From positions 248,001 through 312,000 of the forward strand of contig NZ_CP061771.1 of NCBI RefSeq assembly GCF_011751885.2: a stretch of 64,000 nucleotides of DNA, written 5' to 3'. The DNA is from Salinibacterium sp. ZJ450. GTDB lineage: Bacteria; Actinomycetota; Actinomycetes; Actinomycetales; Microbacteriaceae. Under the pieces are notes generated by a model. It saw nothing but the letters and a program-made list of their open reading frames with translations, did not search any database and was not told the DNA's origin. Shown in pieces: positions 9,068 to 18,411 of this stretch. How positions within the stretch are numbered: position 1 is the first letter of the stretch; each line of letters begins with the position of its first letter. The translations under genes were made by a program, and so were the position numbers.

Positions 9068-9799
9068 TTAGGCGACCTTCCCTGGGCCGTCAATGGCGCC
9101 GCTGCAGGAAGCGCCGGCCTCGGGGAGGTCGGGGTTCTGCCAGTACTTCGCGATGAAGTCGGCGAGGCGCGGGTCTTCCGGGTCCTCGAACGCGAGCTGG
9201 GCACCCCAAGCCGAGACGACGATCGGCGAGGGCAGCCCCTCGTATGGCGAGACGAGCACGTAGCTGTCCGGCAGCTTCGAGCGCAGCGCGTTGACCTCGT
9301 CCTCGTTGACGGCGGAAGCGTCATAGGTCACCCAGACCGCGCCGTGCTCGAGCGAGTGCACCGCGTTCTCGTTCTGCTGCGGTTCGGTGTAGACGCCACA
9401 GTTCAACCATGCCGGGTTGTGGCTGCCGCCGGCGGGCGGGTTGGTGCCGTACTGGGTCGCGTAATCGACGGCGGTCTCGACGTGATTGAAGTCCAGCTCA
9501 TCCCCCCAGGTCTGGACGCCCTCGATCTGGATCGACGCGCGATCCCGCTCGGGCTCCGCGCTGGTCACGACGAAGGTGACCACCAGTGCGACGATCGCGA
9601 CACCGGCGACGCTGGCGAGCGAGATGCCCAGGATGCGGTTGCGCTTCTCCTTGGCCTGCTGCGCCTTCAGCTTCGCCACTTTCTCGGCACGACGCGCCTC
9701 GCGCTGCTGCTTGACGGTCTGATCCTTGGCCACCTTCGGTGGCACGGGGGAGGACTGGTCTTGGTCGCGGGAGGCCACAGAGATTCCTGTCGTTTTCAT
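9068..9799 (-). CDS. DUF3105-domain membrane protein
   Basis: This 243-residue protein has a Lys/Arg/Gln-rich cytoplasmic N-terminus (residues 20-55, coiled-coil-like), a single transmembrane helix at about residues 57-78 and an extracytoplasmic DUF3105 domain. Family hallmarks are present: NPPAGGSHNPAW, a conserved Cys in LNCGVY, and HSLEHGAVWVTYD. The function of DUF3105 is unknown. The frequent pairing with DUF305, seen here with a 6-base gap, suggests a joint envelope role, perhaps with metals; that is inference. Confidence 0.88.
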   Translation of the reverse strand: MKTTGISVASRDQDQSSPVPPKVAKDQTVKQQREARRAEKVAKLKAQQAKEKRNRILGISLASVAGVAIVALVVTFVVTSAEPERDRASIQIEGVQTWGDELDFNHVETAVDYATQYGTNPPAGGSHNPAWLNCGVYTEPQQNENAVHSLEHGAVWVTYDASAVNEDEVNALRSKLPDSYVLVSPYEGLPSPIVVSAWGAQLAFEDPEDPRLADFIAKYWQNPDLPEAGASCSGAIDGPGKVA

Positions 9800-9933
9800 C
9801 GGATTGGGAGTTGCTCGATTATCGCAGTAAAAGCTTGAGGATTCATGTAACGCGTTCGGGCCTCACGGGTGGGCGGTAGCCCGGCGGCAGCGCGGCCGGG
9901 TAACAGTCGTGCCGCGCTGGTAACCTGCCCACT

Positions 9934-11298
9934 ATGAAGTACGCCAACAGCGTCATTGATCTCGTGGGCAACACCCCGCTCGTGAAGCTCAACAGTGTGA
10001 CCAAGGGATACGCCCCCACCATCCTCGTCAAGGTTGAGTACCTCAACCCTGGCGGCTCGTCAAAGGACCGCATCGCCACGCGGATCATCGATGCCGCCGA
10101 GCAGGAGGGCCTGTTGAAGCCGGGCGGCACCATCGTCGAACCGACCAGCGGCAACACCGGTGTGGGCCTGGCGCTGGTGGCGCAGCAGCGCGGTTACCGC
10201 TGCGTCTTCGTACTGCCGGACAAGGTGGGCGAAGACAAGCGCAACGTGCTCACCGCGTATGGTGCCGAGATCGTGGTGACGCCCACCGCCGTCGCCCCCG
10301 ACAGCCCCGAGTCGTACTACAGCGTTTCCGACCGCCTGGTGAAGGAGATCCCCGGCGCGTTCAAACCGAACCAGTACGCCAACCAGAACGGCCCGCTCAG
10401 CCACTACGAGACCACCGGGCCTGAAATCTGGCGCGACACCGACGGCACGGTCACGCACTTCATCGCCGGCGTCGGCACCGGTGGCACCATCAGCGGCACC
10501 GGCAGGTACCTGAAGGAAATGTCGAACGGCGCCGTCACCGTGATCGGCTCCGACCCGGAAGGTTCGGTGTACTCCGGCGGCACCGGTCGCCCATACCTTG
10601 TGGAGGGCGTCGGCGAAGACTTCTGGCCGACCGCGTACGACCCCAGCGTGGTCGACGAAATCATCGCGGTATCGGATGCCGAGTCGTTCGAGATGACCCG
10701 TCGTCTGGCCCGCGAAGAGGGGCTGCTCGTCGGCGGATCGAGCGGCATGGCCGTGGTATCCGCGCTCAAGGCCGCCGAGAAGCTCGGCCCTGACGACATC
10801 ATCGTGGTGCTGCTGCCCGATGGCGGCCGCGGCTACCTCGGCAAGATCTTCAACGACAAGTGGATGCAGTCGTACGGCTTCTCCGCGCCCTCGGAAGACC
10901 GCACGGTCGGCGACGTGCTGAGCGCCAAGACCGGCAAGCTGCCCGACCTGGTGCACGCGCACCCGAGCGACACCCTGCACGACGTCATCGGCATCATGAC
11001 CGAGTACGACGTGTCGCAGATGCCCGTGCTGTCGGCCGAACCGCCGGTCGTGATGGGCGAGGTCATCGGCGCGGTCGACGAGCGCTCCCTGCTCGAGTCG
11101 ATCTTCAGTGGCAAGGCGAAGATGACGGACGCGCTGGACACCTTCGTCGGCCCGCCGCTGAAGCTGATCGGCGTGAACGAGACGCTGGGCGCGGCGCGCA
11201 CGGCGCTGAGCTCCGCCGATGCCCTACTCGTGGTGGCCGACGGCAAACCGGCCGGGGTGCTCACCCGGCACGACCTGCTCGCCTACCTGTCGGCGTAA
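9934..11298 (+). CDS. cbs: Cystathionine beta-synthase
   Basis: This PLP enzyme condenses homocysteine with serine to form cystathionine in reverse transsulfuration. The 454-residue protein has a fold-type II catalytic domain (residues 1 to about 310) with the PLP lysine at 44 in GSSKDR, the substrate loop PTSGNTG and the phosphate-binding GVGTGGTISG. Two CBS motifs fill residues 325-454 (for example EYDVSQMPVL), as in eukaryotic and actinobacterial enzymes but lacking in CysK. No haem-binding N-terminus is present. A cystathionine gamma-synthase/lyase gene follows on the same strand after 165 bases, which supports this assignment over a plain cysteine synthase. Confidence 0.92.
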   Translation: MKYANSVIDLVGNTPLVKLNSVTKGYAPTILVKVEYLNPGGSSKDRIATRIIDAAEQEGLLKPGGTIVEPTSGNTGVGLALVAQQRGYRCVFVLPDKVGEDKRNVLTAYGAEIVVTPTAVAPDSPESYYSVSDRLVKEIPGAFKPNQYANQNGPLSHYETTGPEIWRDTDGTVTHFIAGVGTGGTISGTGRYLKEMSNGAVTVIGSDPEGSVYSGGTGRPYLVEGVGEDFWPTAYDPSVVDEIIAVSDAESFEMTRRLAREEGLLVGGSSGMAVVSALKAAEKLGPDDIIVVLLPDGGRGYLGKIFNDKWMQSYGFSAPSEDRTVGDVLSAKTGKLPDLVHAHPSDTLHDVIGIMTEYDVSQMPVLSAEPPVVMGEVIGAVDERSLLESIFSGKAKMTDALDTFVGPPLKLIGVNETLGAARTALSSADALLVVADGKPAGVLTRHDLLAYLSA

Positions 11299-11362
11299 GG
11301 CGCGACCGGTGGCTGGCGGAACTGTGAGGAGTCGCGAATGACCGGTCCGCGACATCCGCTGT

Positions 11363-11443
11363 CGAAAATTCAGCACCCGGCGCCCGGAAACCGATGTTGG
11401 GGCACGACAACCGCCCCCACTGACCCAGCTTGCTGAATTTCCG
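11363..11443 (+). promoter_or_regulatory. Inverted-repeat leader before the cystathionine gamma-synthase gene
   Basis: AAATTCAGCA (11366-11375) and TGCTGAATTT (11431-11440) are perfect inverse complements separated by 55 bases, and pairing can extend to 13 bases with one mismatch. The repeat fills most of the 165-base gap between cbs and metB and ends shortly before the start codon. It could be a long-range stem in the leader or two operator half-sites. It does not resemble the SAM riboswitch classes I know. Confidence 0.35.
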
Positions 11444-11463
11444 ATACCGCATAAGGACCTGAA

Positions 11464-12639
11464 ATGACTGACACCCGCGACAACACCACCGACCACGACT
11501 TCAGCACCCGCGCGATCCACGCCGGCCAGGAGTTCGACCCGACCACCGGCGCCGTGGTTCCACCGATCTACCTGTCCTCCACGTTCGTGCAGGACGGTAT
11601 CGGCGGATTCCGCGGCGGCTACGAGTACGCCCGCGGCGGCAACCCCACCCGCGACTCGCTGCAGACCCTGCTCGCCTCACTCGAGGGCGGCACCCACGCG
11701 TTCAGCTTCGCCTCGGGACTGGCCGCCGAAGACGCGCTGCTGCGGGCCATCCTGAAGCCCGGCGATCACGTGCTGATGGGCAACGACGTGTACGGCGGCA
11801 CCCACCGGCTGGTGAACCGGATGCATGTGCCGTGGGGAGTGGAGCTCTCCACCGCCGAGATGAGCAACCCGGATGCCGCGCGCGCCGCGATCCGCCCGGG
11901 CAAGACCCGCGTGCTCTGGCTGGAGACCCCGAGCAACCCGCTGATGAAGATTACCGACATCGCCGCGCTGGTGGCGATCGGCCATGAGGCCGGTGCGATC
12001 GTCGTGGTCGACAACACCTTCGCGTCGCCATACCTGCAGCAGCCGCTGTCGTTCGGCGCCGACGTGGTGGTGCACTCCACCACCAAGTACTTGGGCGGCC
12101 ACTCCGACGTGCTCGGCGGCGCCGTCGTCACCAGCGACGAGGAGATCGCCGAGAAGGTGGGCTTCCTGCAGTTCGGCGCCGGAGCGGTGTCCTCGCCGAT
12201 GGAGGCCTGGCTGACCGTCCGCGGCATCAAGACGCTGGCCGTGCGGATGGACCGGCACTCCGAGAACGCGCAGGCGATCGCGGAAGCCGTGCAGCCGCAT
12301 CCGGCGGTCGAGACGGTGTTCTACCCGGGCCTCGAATCGCACCCCGGCCACGAGATCGCCGCGAAGCAGATGCGCTCGTTCGGCGGCATGCTGTCCGTTG
12401 CGTTGCGCGGTGGCCCGGCCGCGGCGAAGAAGTTCGCGGAGGGCACCAGCGTGTTCCAGCTGGCGGAGTCGCTCGGCGGCGTGGAGTCGCTGATCAGCTA
12501 CCCCTCGGAGATGACCCACGCCTCGGTGAAGGGCACCGAGCTGGCCGTGCCCGAGAATGTGGTGCGGCTCTCGGTCGGCATCGAGGGCATCGACGACCTG
12601 CTGGCCGACGTGACCGGGGCGCTCGACCGGCTGGCCTAG
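11464..12639 (+). CDS. metB: Cystathionine gamma-synthase or gamma-lyase
   Basis: This is a 391-residue fold-type I PLP enzyme of the Cys/Met metabolism family. The PLP lysine is at about residue 207 in HSTTKYLGGHSDVLGG. Other landmarks are ARGGNPTRDSLQ near the N-terminus, ETPSNP, and the C-terminal RLSVGIEGIDDL. Gamma-synthase (cystathionine from an acylated homoserine) and gamma-lyase (cystathionine to cysteine) cannot be separated by eye. The neighbouring cbs would fit the lyase direction in reverse transsulfuration, while the sequence style is MetB-like. Confidence 0.88.
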   Translation: MTDTRDNTTDHDFSTRAIHAGQEFDPTTGAVVPPIYLSSTFVQDGIGGFRGGYEYARGGNPTRDSLQTLLASLEGGTHAFSFASGLAAEDALLRAILKPGDHVLMGNDVYGGTHRLVNRMHVPWGVELSTAEMSNPDAARAAIRPGKTRVLWLETPSNPLMKITDIAALVAIGHEAGAIVVVDNTFASPYLQQPLSFGADVVVHSTTKYLGGHSDVLGGAVVTSDEEIAEKVGFLQFGAGAVSSPMEAWLTVRGIKTLAVRMDRHSENAQAIAEAVQPHPAVETVFYPGLESHPGHEIAAKQMRSFGGMLSVALRGGPAAAKKFAEGTSVFQLAESLGGVESLISYPSEMTHASVKGTELAVPENVVRLSVGIEGIDDLLADVTGALDRLA

Positions 12640-12685
12640 CGGGACCGCGCTCGGCTGCTCGGCCCGCTTCCGCTTCGCCCATCGC

Positions 12686-12753
12686 CGAGCGCTGCGGAAA
12701 CGGCCGAGCGCGCTCGCCGCGGCGCCGTCGTTCGGCCGCTTTGGCCGCGCCCG
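12686..12753 (+). repeat. Dispersed 68-nt hairpin repeat, family 2, copy 1
   Basis: This 68-base element matches 27293-27360 over its full length without gaps, about 56 of 68 positions identical by eye. It starts CGAGCGCTGC and ends GCCGCGCCCG, imperfect terminal inverted repeats. It lies in the 224-base gap between metB and the APC permease; the remainder of that gap is GC-rich without another gene. Confidence 0.6.
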
Positions 12754-12863
12754 GCGCCCGGCGGCCTGCGGCCCTCGGCGGCGCTCATCGCGTTGGCGCG
12801 AAGCGGCCACCGTGTGGCAGATTATCGATGGATGTCGCGTTCCTGCCGGTGCAGAGTAGACGG

Positions 12864-14141
12864 GTGACCACAACCACGGCCCCCGTCGCCACCTCAGGCC
12901 TCGGCATCCTGCGCGCCTCCTCGTTGTACATCGCGTCCGTGCTCGGCAGTGGCATCCTGGTGCTGCCGGCGCTCGCCGCCAGTGCCGCCGGCCCGGCGTC
13001 GCTGGTCGGGGTCGCCGCGGTGCTGCTGATGTCTGTGCCGCTCGCGGGAGCGTTCGCCGCTCTCGCCGCCCGGCACCCGGACGCCGGGGGCGTCGCCACC
13101 TTCGTCCGCCGCGCGCTCGGCGCCACCGCCGCCCGCACCGCCGGGTACTGGTTCTATTTCGGCGTGAGCATGGGCATCCCCATCGTCGGCGTGCTCGGCG
13201 CCGAGTACGTCATTGCGCTGCTCGGAGCCGACCGGGGCTGGGTCGGCGTGGTCGCGCTGGCGATCCTCGCACCGCCATTCCTCGCGAACAGCTTCGGGGT
13301 GCGGGTGTCAGGCAGCGTGCAGTTCGCGGTCACCGCCGCGCTGCTCGTGCTCGTGATCGGGGTGGTCGCGCTGGCCGCGCCGGCGACCGACGCGGCGAAC
13401 TTCAGCCCATTCGCGCCGCACGGCTGGGCGCCGGTCGGTACCGTGGTCAGCCTGTTCGTCTGGGCGTTCGCCGGCTGGGAGGCTGTCACCCACATCGCCG
13501 CGGAGTTCCGCAACCCGCGGCGCACCATCCCCATCGCCACGGCGATCGCGATCATCGTGGTCGGCGCCGCGTACCTCGCCCTGCAGGTGGTCACCGTCGG
13601 CGTGCTCGGCGACGACGCCGGAACCAGCCGCGTGCCGCTCGTCGACCTGATCGCGGTCACGGCGCCGGGCGCCGGACCGCTGTTGGTCGCGGTGGTGGCA
13701 GGCCTGGTCTCGATCGGCGTGCTGAACACCTACCTGGCGGCCTTCTCGAAGCTCGGCGCCTCCCTCGGCCGTGACGGCGACCTGCCGAGATTCCTCGGCA
13801 GCGGCGCCGAGCCCGGCGGTGTGCCCCGCCGATCGCTCGCGGTGGTGGGGGCGCTGACCGCCGTGAACTTCAGCCTGCTGGTGGCGAGCAACTTCGACCT
13901 GACCCCGTTCATCCTGGTGCAGACCAGCTCGATCGTCGGCGTGTACGCGCTCGGCATGGTGGCGGCGCTTCGACTGCTCGACCGGTTCAGCCTCGGCTGG
14001 TGGTTCGCCGCGACGTCCGTCTTGCTCGTTGCCGGACTCGCCGTGCTCGCCGGTCCGAACCTCGCGATAGCGGCGATCCTTGCGATCGCCGCGATCATCG
14101 TCGGTATCGTGCAGAGACGCCGGATGTCGCGAGCCCGATAG
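12864..14141 (+). CDS. APC-family amino acid permease
   Basis: This is a 425-residue integral membrane protein with about 12 hydrophobic helices. The opening helix reads LYIASVLGSGILVLPALAA, the family's unwound substrate-binding helix with its GSGI motif. It most resembles the YjeH-type branch of the amino acid-polyamine-organocation superfamily; the substrate is not predictable. GTG at 12864 is preferred because it follows a TAGACG box, consistent with a nearly leaderless transcript. An in-frame ATG at 12828 would add 12 residues, and longer forms would run into repeat sequence. The gene converges on the ABC-2 permease gene, with a terminator hairpin between them. Confidence 0.82.
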   Translation: MTTTTAPVATSGLGILRASSLYIASVLGSGILVLPALAASAAGPASLVGVAAVLLMSVPLAGAFAALAARHPDAGGVATFVRRALGATAARTAGYWFYFGVSMGIPIVGVLGAEYVIALLGADRGWVGVVALAILAPPFLANSFGVRVSGSVQFAVTAALLVLVIGVVALAAPATDAANFSPFAPHGWAPVGTVVSLFVWAFAGWEAVTHIAAEFRNPRRTIPIATAIAIIVVGAAYLALQVVTVGVLGDDAGTSRVPLVDLIAVTAPGAGPLLVAVVAGLVSIGVLNTYLAAFSKLGASLGRDGDLPRFLGSGAEPGGVPRRSLAVVGALTAVNFSLLVASNFDLTPFILVQTSSIVGVYALGMVAALRLLDRFSLGWWFAATSVLLVAGLAVLAGPNLAIAAILAIAAIIVGIVQRRRMSRAR

Positions 14142-14157
14142 TGCTCGGGCACAAAAT

Positions 14158-14190
14158 GCCCCCGCGACCGGTATCACCGGCCGCGGGAGC
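14158..14190. terminator. Convergent terminator hairpin
   Basis: CCCGCG-A-CCGGT pairs with ACCGG-C-CGCGGG around a 3-base loop, with one internal mismatch. It lies between the APC permease gene (+) and the ABC-2 permease gene (-) and could serve both. No clear U-run is present. Confidence 0.65.
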
Positions 14191-14207
14191 ATCGCCTATT
14201 CGGTTGG

Positions 14208-15026
14208 CTACGCGTCGCGCCTCTTCAGCAGCAGCGCGCCACCGACGAGCGACACGGCGGCCCAGGCCACGACTACGAGCGCGGACTGCCACTGCAGCAG
14301 CCCCTCGGCGCCCTCGATTGTCGGCGTGAACATGCCGGTCCCCGCGGTGGAGAACAGGTAAGGCATCATGTCGATTGCCCATTGGGCGCCGGTGAGTCCG
14401 GCGACCACCTGGAAGATGGTCGGCAACAGCAAGATGACACCGAGCGCCGCGGCGATTCCGCCTGCGCTGCTGCGCAGAATGCTGCCGAGCCCCAATGCGA
14501 ACACCGCGACGAGCGCGAGGTAGACCGAGGCGAGAACGAGATTGCCGGCCAGCGCGGTGAGGTCTACTTCGATGCCCTTGCCAGCGAGGATCGGGAGCGC
14601 CACCAGGAGAGCGCCGAAGGTGCTCACCAGGCCGAGGAGGAACGTCGCGACGAACAACACGAACGTCTTGGCCGCGAGCGCCGGGATGCGCTTGGGCACC
14701 GCCGTCAGCGTCGACCGAATCATGCCGGTGGCATACTCGCCGCTGATGACCAGCACGCCCAGCACCGCCACGATGAGCTGACCCATGTAGATGCCGAACG
14801 TGGCGGTCTGAAGCGCCAGGATCTGATGCGCTTCGGGGGGCGGAGTCTGGCCGCCGAAGTCGATCGTCGACGACAGCAGGAGCGCCATTCCCACAGACAC
14901 CACCACGATGATCCCGTACGACCAGATCGTGGAGCGCACGGAGCGCAACTTGATCCACTCGGAGCGGAGGATGCCGCCGGTTGTCAGGTGAGCGGAGGGG
15001 CGCGGTGCGGTGATTGGGGTGCTCAT
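14208..15026 (-). CDS. ABC-2-type transporter permease
   Basis: This is a 272-residue membrane protein with about six helices. A cytoplasmic N-terminal amphipathic stretch, GGILRSEWIKLRSVRSTIW, is the typical opening of actinobacterial ABC-2 permeases. A large external loop lies between helices 1 and 2. It overlaps the ATPase gene by four bases, so the two are translationally coupled and form one exporter. Substrate is unknown; relatives include antibiotic-resistance and lipid exporters. Confidence 0.88.
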   Translation of the reverse strand: MSTPITAPRPSAHLTTGGILRSEWIKLRSVRSTIWSYGIIVVVSVGMALLLSSTIDFGGQTPPPEAHQILALQTATFGIYMGQLIVAVLGVLVISGEYATGMIRSTLTAVPKRIPALAAKTFVLFVATFLLGLVSTFGALLVALPILAGKGIEVDLTALAGNLVLASVYLALVAVFALGLGSILRSSAGGIAAALGVILLLPTIFQVVAGLTGAQWAIDMMPYLFSTAGTGMFTPTIEGAEGLLQWQSALVVVAWAAVSLVGGALLLKRRDA

Positions 15027-15979
15027 CGAGCGACCTCCTCGGCGGTAGCGGTGGTCGCGGAGTCGGGCGCGTTCGTGCCGCCAGCGTGGTACTCCACGTC
15101 GTCGCGGGTGAGTTCCATGTAAGCCTCCTCGAGCGATGCGGCGACGGGCGTGAGCTCATGCAGGGCTATGCCCGCCGCGACCGCGGCGTCGCCGATGACC
15201 TCGGCGGTCAGGCCGGTGACGCTCAGTACGCCGTTCTCCATTGCGGTGATTGATACGTCGGGCCCCTGCAGCAACTGGGCGAGTTGATCGGCGCGCGGGC
15301 TCCGCAGCCGCACCGCGGTGCGCGTGGCGGCGGCGAGGATCTCGGCGACGGGAGCGTCGGCGATGATGCGGCCGCGGCCCAGCACGATGAGATGGTCGGC
15401 GGTGAGGGCCATCTCGCTCATCAGGTGCGAGGAGAGGAAGATGGTGCGGCCCTCGTTGGCGAGATGCCGGGCGAGATTGCGCACCCACATGACTCCCTCG
15501 GGATCGAGGCCGTTGACGGGTTCGTCGAGGATGAGGGTCGCCGGGTCTCCGAGCAGTGCCGCGGCGATGCCGAGGCGCTGGCCCATGCCGAGCGAGAAAC
15601 CGCCGACTCGCTTGCCGGCGACCGACTCAAGCCCGGTGAGGCCGATGACCTCACGCACGCGGGCCTTGCCGATACCGTGTGTCGCACCCATGGCGAGCAA
15701 GTGATTGTAGGCGCTGCGGCCGGTGTGGATGGCCTTCGCGTCGAGCAGGGCGCCGACCTCCCGAAGGGGTGCGGTGTGTTGGGCGTATGGCTTGCCGTTG
15801 ACGATGACGCTGCCCGAAGTCGGGCGGTCGAGCCCGACGATCATGCGCATCGTGGTCGATTTGCCGGCACCGTTCGGCCCGAGGAACCCCGTGACCATGC
15901 CCGGTTTGACGGTGAAACTGATGCCGTCAACGGCGGTCTTGGCGCCGTAGCGTTTGGAAAGTCCTTCAGCTTTAATCAT
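15023..15979 (-). CDS. ABC transporter ATP-binding protein (DrrA-like)
   Basis: This 318-residue ATPase has Walker A GPNGAGKST at about residue 35, signature SLGMGQRLGIAAALL, and Walker B LILDEPVNGLDPEG. The C-terminal extension (about 90 residues beyond the core) is typical of the DrrA/CcmA family. It pairs with the ABC-2 permease encoded immediately downstream. The start ATG at 15979 follows a run reading TAAATCATG on the coding strand, with little room for a leader. Confidence 0.88.
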   Translation of the reverse strand: MIKAEGLSKRYGAKTAVDGISFTVKPGMVTGFLGPNGAGKSTTMRMIVGLDRPTSGSVIVNGKPYAQHTAPLREVGALLDAKAIHTGRSAYNHLLAMGATHGIGKARVREVIGLTGLESVAGKRVGGFSLGMGQRLGIAAALLGDPATLILDEPVNGLDPEGVMWVRNLARHLANEGRTIFLSSHLMSEMALTADHLIVLGRGRIIADAPVAEILAAATRTAVRLRSPRADQLAQLLQGPDVSITAMENGVLSVTGLTAEVIGDAAVAAGIALHELTPVAASLEEAYMELTRDDVEYHAGGTNAPDSATTATAEEVAR

Positions 15980-16110
15980 GATTTAAGCTTACGGATGTCG
16001 CGGGCCGGCGCATCCGCCGCTGGGATGATTCCCGCTTTGCGGTCTGGCGGCCGTCGTTAGTATCTGCAGAGACGCCGGATGTCTCGAGCCCCGGCAGCCG
16101 AGGAGATCCC

Positions 16111-17088
16111 GTGACCGAGCACCGAGCCCACTTCGACGCAACGGTCGAGTTCACCAACGGCGGAAGCCTCACCGCCGAGGAGTTTCGGATCGACCTGCCG
16201 TCGCCCGAGGCGGATGCCGCGCTCGTCGGCCGCCTGTTCGTGCAACACCTCGGACTCGCGCTGATTCGGCGCACCGACATCCGGAACCTACGCGTTGTCG
16301 AGGAGCAGCACCGCGGCACCCGGGGGATTGAGACGGCCGGGGCCGAGGCGACCGCAGCGCAGACCAGCGTGCCGCGCTTCGTGGAACTGAGCCATGTCAT
16401 TCGCGAGGCGCTCGTCACCTACCCGGGGCTGCCAGCGCCGGTGTTCACGCCGCACCTGACCCGCGAGCAGTCGATCAGCAAGTACGCCGAGGGCACCCAG
16501 TTCGCCCTGGACCTGATCACCATGATCGGCAACACCGGCACCTACCTGGACAGCCCGTTCCATCGCTACGAGAAGGACGCGGATCTCGCCGGCCTGCCAC
16601 TCGAGACGCTCGTGGACCTGCCGGCGGAAGTGTTCCACCTGCAGGATTCGCTCGACCGGGGCATCCCGGCATCCGTCTTCTCCGATCGGGATCTGGCCGG
16701 GCGCGCGGTGCTTTTGCACACCGGCTGGGACCGCCACTTCGGCCAGCCGGCCTACGCGCACGACGCTCCCTTCCTGACCGAGGAGGGCGCCCGCTACCTG
16801 GTCGAGCAGGGTGTGCTGCTGGTGGGGATCGACTCGCTGAACCTCGACGACGCCGAGCCGACGTCGGGCGGGGCACGGCCGGCGCACAGTGAACTGCTCG
16901 CCGCCGGTGTCCACGTGGTGGAGCACCTGACCGGCCTCGCCGCGCTGCCGCCGACCGGCAGCCTGTTCACCGCAACGCCGCCCAGGGTCGAGCGGTTCGG
17001 CACGTTCCCGGTGCGCGCATTCGCGAAGCTGCCCCGAACCGGTCAGGCGAACGAGCGCCGCAGAAACACACGAGCGCCGCAGCAATAA
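16111..17088 (+). CDS. Cyclase-family hydrolase with fused N-terminal domain and altered metal site
   Basis: Residues 90-310 belong to the cyclase/kynurenine-formamidase-like family (FVELSHVIREALVTYPGLPAP). The usual metal motif HxGTHxDxPxH is replaced by NTGTYLDSPFH at about residues 141-151, so two of the expected histidine ligands are Asn and Tyr. Asp and the last His remain. Residues 1-75 form a separate small domain (HFDATVEFTNGG, LVGRLFVQHLGL, VVEEQHRGTRG) resembling small proteins that I recall beside cyclase genes, here fused. The start is GTG at 16111. The stop codon lies in the loop of a strong hairpin (17071-17100). Function is open; amidohydrolase activity may be changed. Confidence 0.8.
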   Translation: MTEHRAHFDATVEFTNGGSLTAEEFRIDLPSPEADAALVGRLFVQHLGLALIRRTDIRNLRVVEEQHRGTRGIETAGAEATAAQTSVPRFVELSHVIREALVTYPGLPAPVFTPHLTREQSISKYAEGTQFALDLITMIGNTGTYLDSPFHRYEKDADLAGLPLETLVDLPAEVFHLQDSLDRGIPASVFSDRDLAGRAVLLHTGWDRHFGQPAYAHDAPFLTEEGARYLVEQGVLLVGIDSLNLDDAEPTSGGARPAHSELLAAGVHVVEHLTGLAALPPTGSLFTATPPRVERFGTFPVRAFAKLPRTGQANERRRNTRAPQQ

Positions 17089-17119
17089 CTGCGGCGCTCG
17101 CACGTTTGTGCGGCGCTGG
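17052..17119 (+). repeat. Family 3 nested hairpin repeat, copy 1; also acts as terminator
   Basis: CGAGCGCCGC occurs at 17052-17061 and again at 17071-17080. The second copy forms a perfect 12-bp stem, CGAGCGCCGCAG with CTGCGGCGCTCG (17071-17082 and 17089-17100), around a loop that contains the stop codon of the cyclase gene. A further GCGGCGCT follows at about 17111 and could pair with the outer copy. The layout repeats at 25391-25457. Confidence 0.65.
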
Positions 17120-17158
17120 CGGCAGTGGAGCCGCAAGCGCCACAAGCCCCGGGCGCGG

Positions 17159-18411
17159 CTAACCGCGTCCGGAGACGGCGCGGGAACGCCGCGACAGCGA
17201 ATCGATGATGACCGCCAGCAGCAGCACCACCCCGGTGATCATGTAGCGCACCGAGGAGTCGAGGTTCAGCAGGGTCAGGCCAGACGAGATCGACTGGATC
17301 ACCACGATGCCGAGCAGTGCAGAGTACGCCGACCCGCGTCCACCGAACAGGCTCGCCCCGCCGATGACGGCCGCGGCGATCGCGTTCAGGTTGGTGTCAC
17401 CGCCACCGCTGCCCTGATTCGCCGAGCCGAGTCGGGCCGCCGCGAGCAGCCCGCCGACCACCGCGAACGTGGAGCACAGCACAAACACCGACACGTACAC
17501 CCGGTTGACGCGGATGCCCGCGCGCCTGGCGGCCTCGACGCTGCCGCCGACCGCGTACACCGAGCGCCCCCACCGGGTCTTGGTGAGGAAGAAGTTCATC
17601 ACCACGACCAGGATCAGGAACAGCAGGAACATCAGCCCTACGCCGCGGGTCTGATTCAGGTACCAGGCTGCAACGCCGAGCAGCACGACCAGGCCGCCCG
17701 CGCGCAGCAGGATCGTGGTCATCGATTGCGCGGACAGTCCGGCGCTGGTGCGCCGGCGGGACTGCACGTAGGCCGTGGCAACGTAGATCAGCGCCGCCAA
17801 GACCACCAGCACGTAAGACAGCCAGGCGGGCAGGAACATCTGCTGCGCGAACTGCACGATCCAGGATTCGAACGGGATGTTGATCGAGCCCGTGTCGCCG
17901 AGCACCCAGAGCTGCAGACCGAGGAATCCGAGGAGCCCTGCCAACGTGATCACGAAGCTGGGCACACCGAACCGGGTGTACAGGAACCCGTAGAGCAGGC
18001 CGATCAGGACGCCGGCGACGAGCGAGGCGAGGATCGAGAGCGGAAGCGGCCAGCCCAACTGCACGAAGGAGACCGCGAGGATGGCCGCCGACAGGCCGCT
18101 AACCGACCCGACCGATAGGTCGATCTCGCCGAGCAGCAGCACCAGGACGATGCCGATCGCGATGGTGCCGACCGCCGCGCACTGCAGGGTGAGGTTGACC
18201 AGGTTGGTGCTGGACAGGAAGTTGTCGTTCAGCAACTGGAAGACCGCCCAGATGACGATGACGCCGATGATGACCGGCAACGATCCGAGATCGCCGCCCC
18301 GCACGCGGGTCATCGTGGCACGGACGCTACCTCGGAACCCAGCGTGCTGAATCAGTCGCTCGTCTTGCAGGTCGGCAGCGACGCTGCTGCCGGTTTCATC
18401 CCGCGTCGCGG

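Noticed and set aside
11299-11463. SAM or other riboswitch upstream of metB
   Set aside because: No match to the conserved cores I know for SAM-I, SAM-II or SAM-IV; only a long-range inverted repeat is visible.
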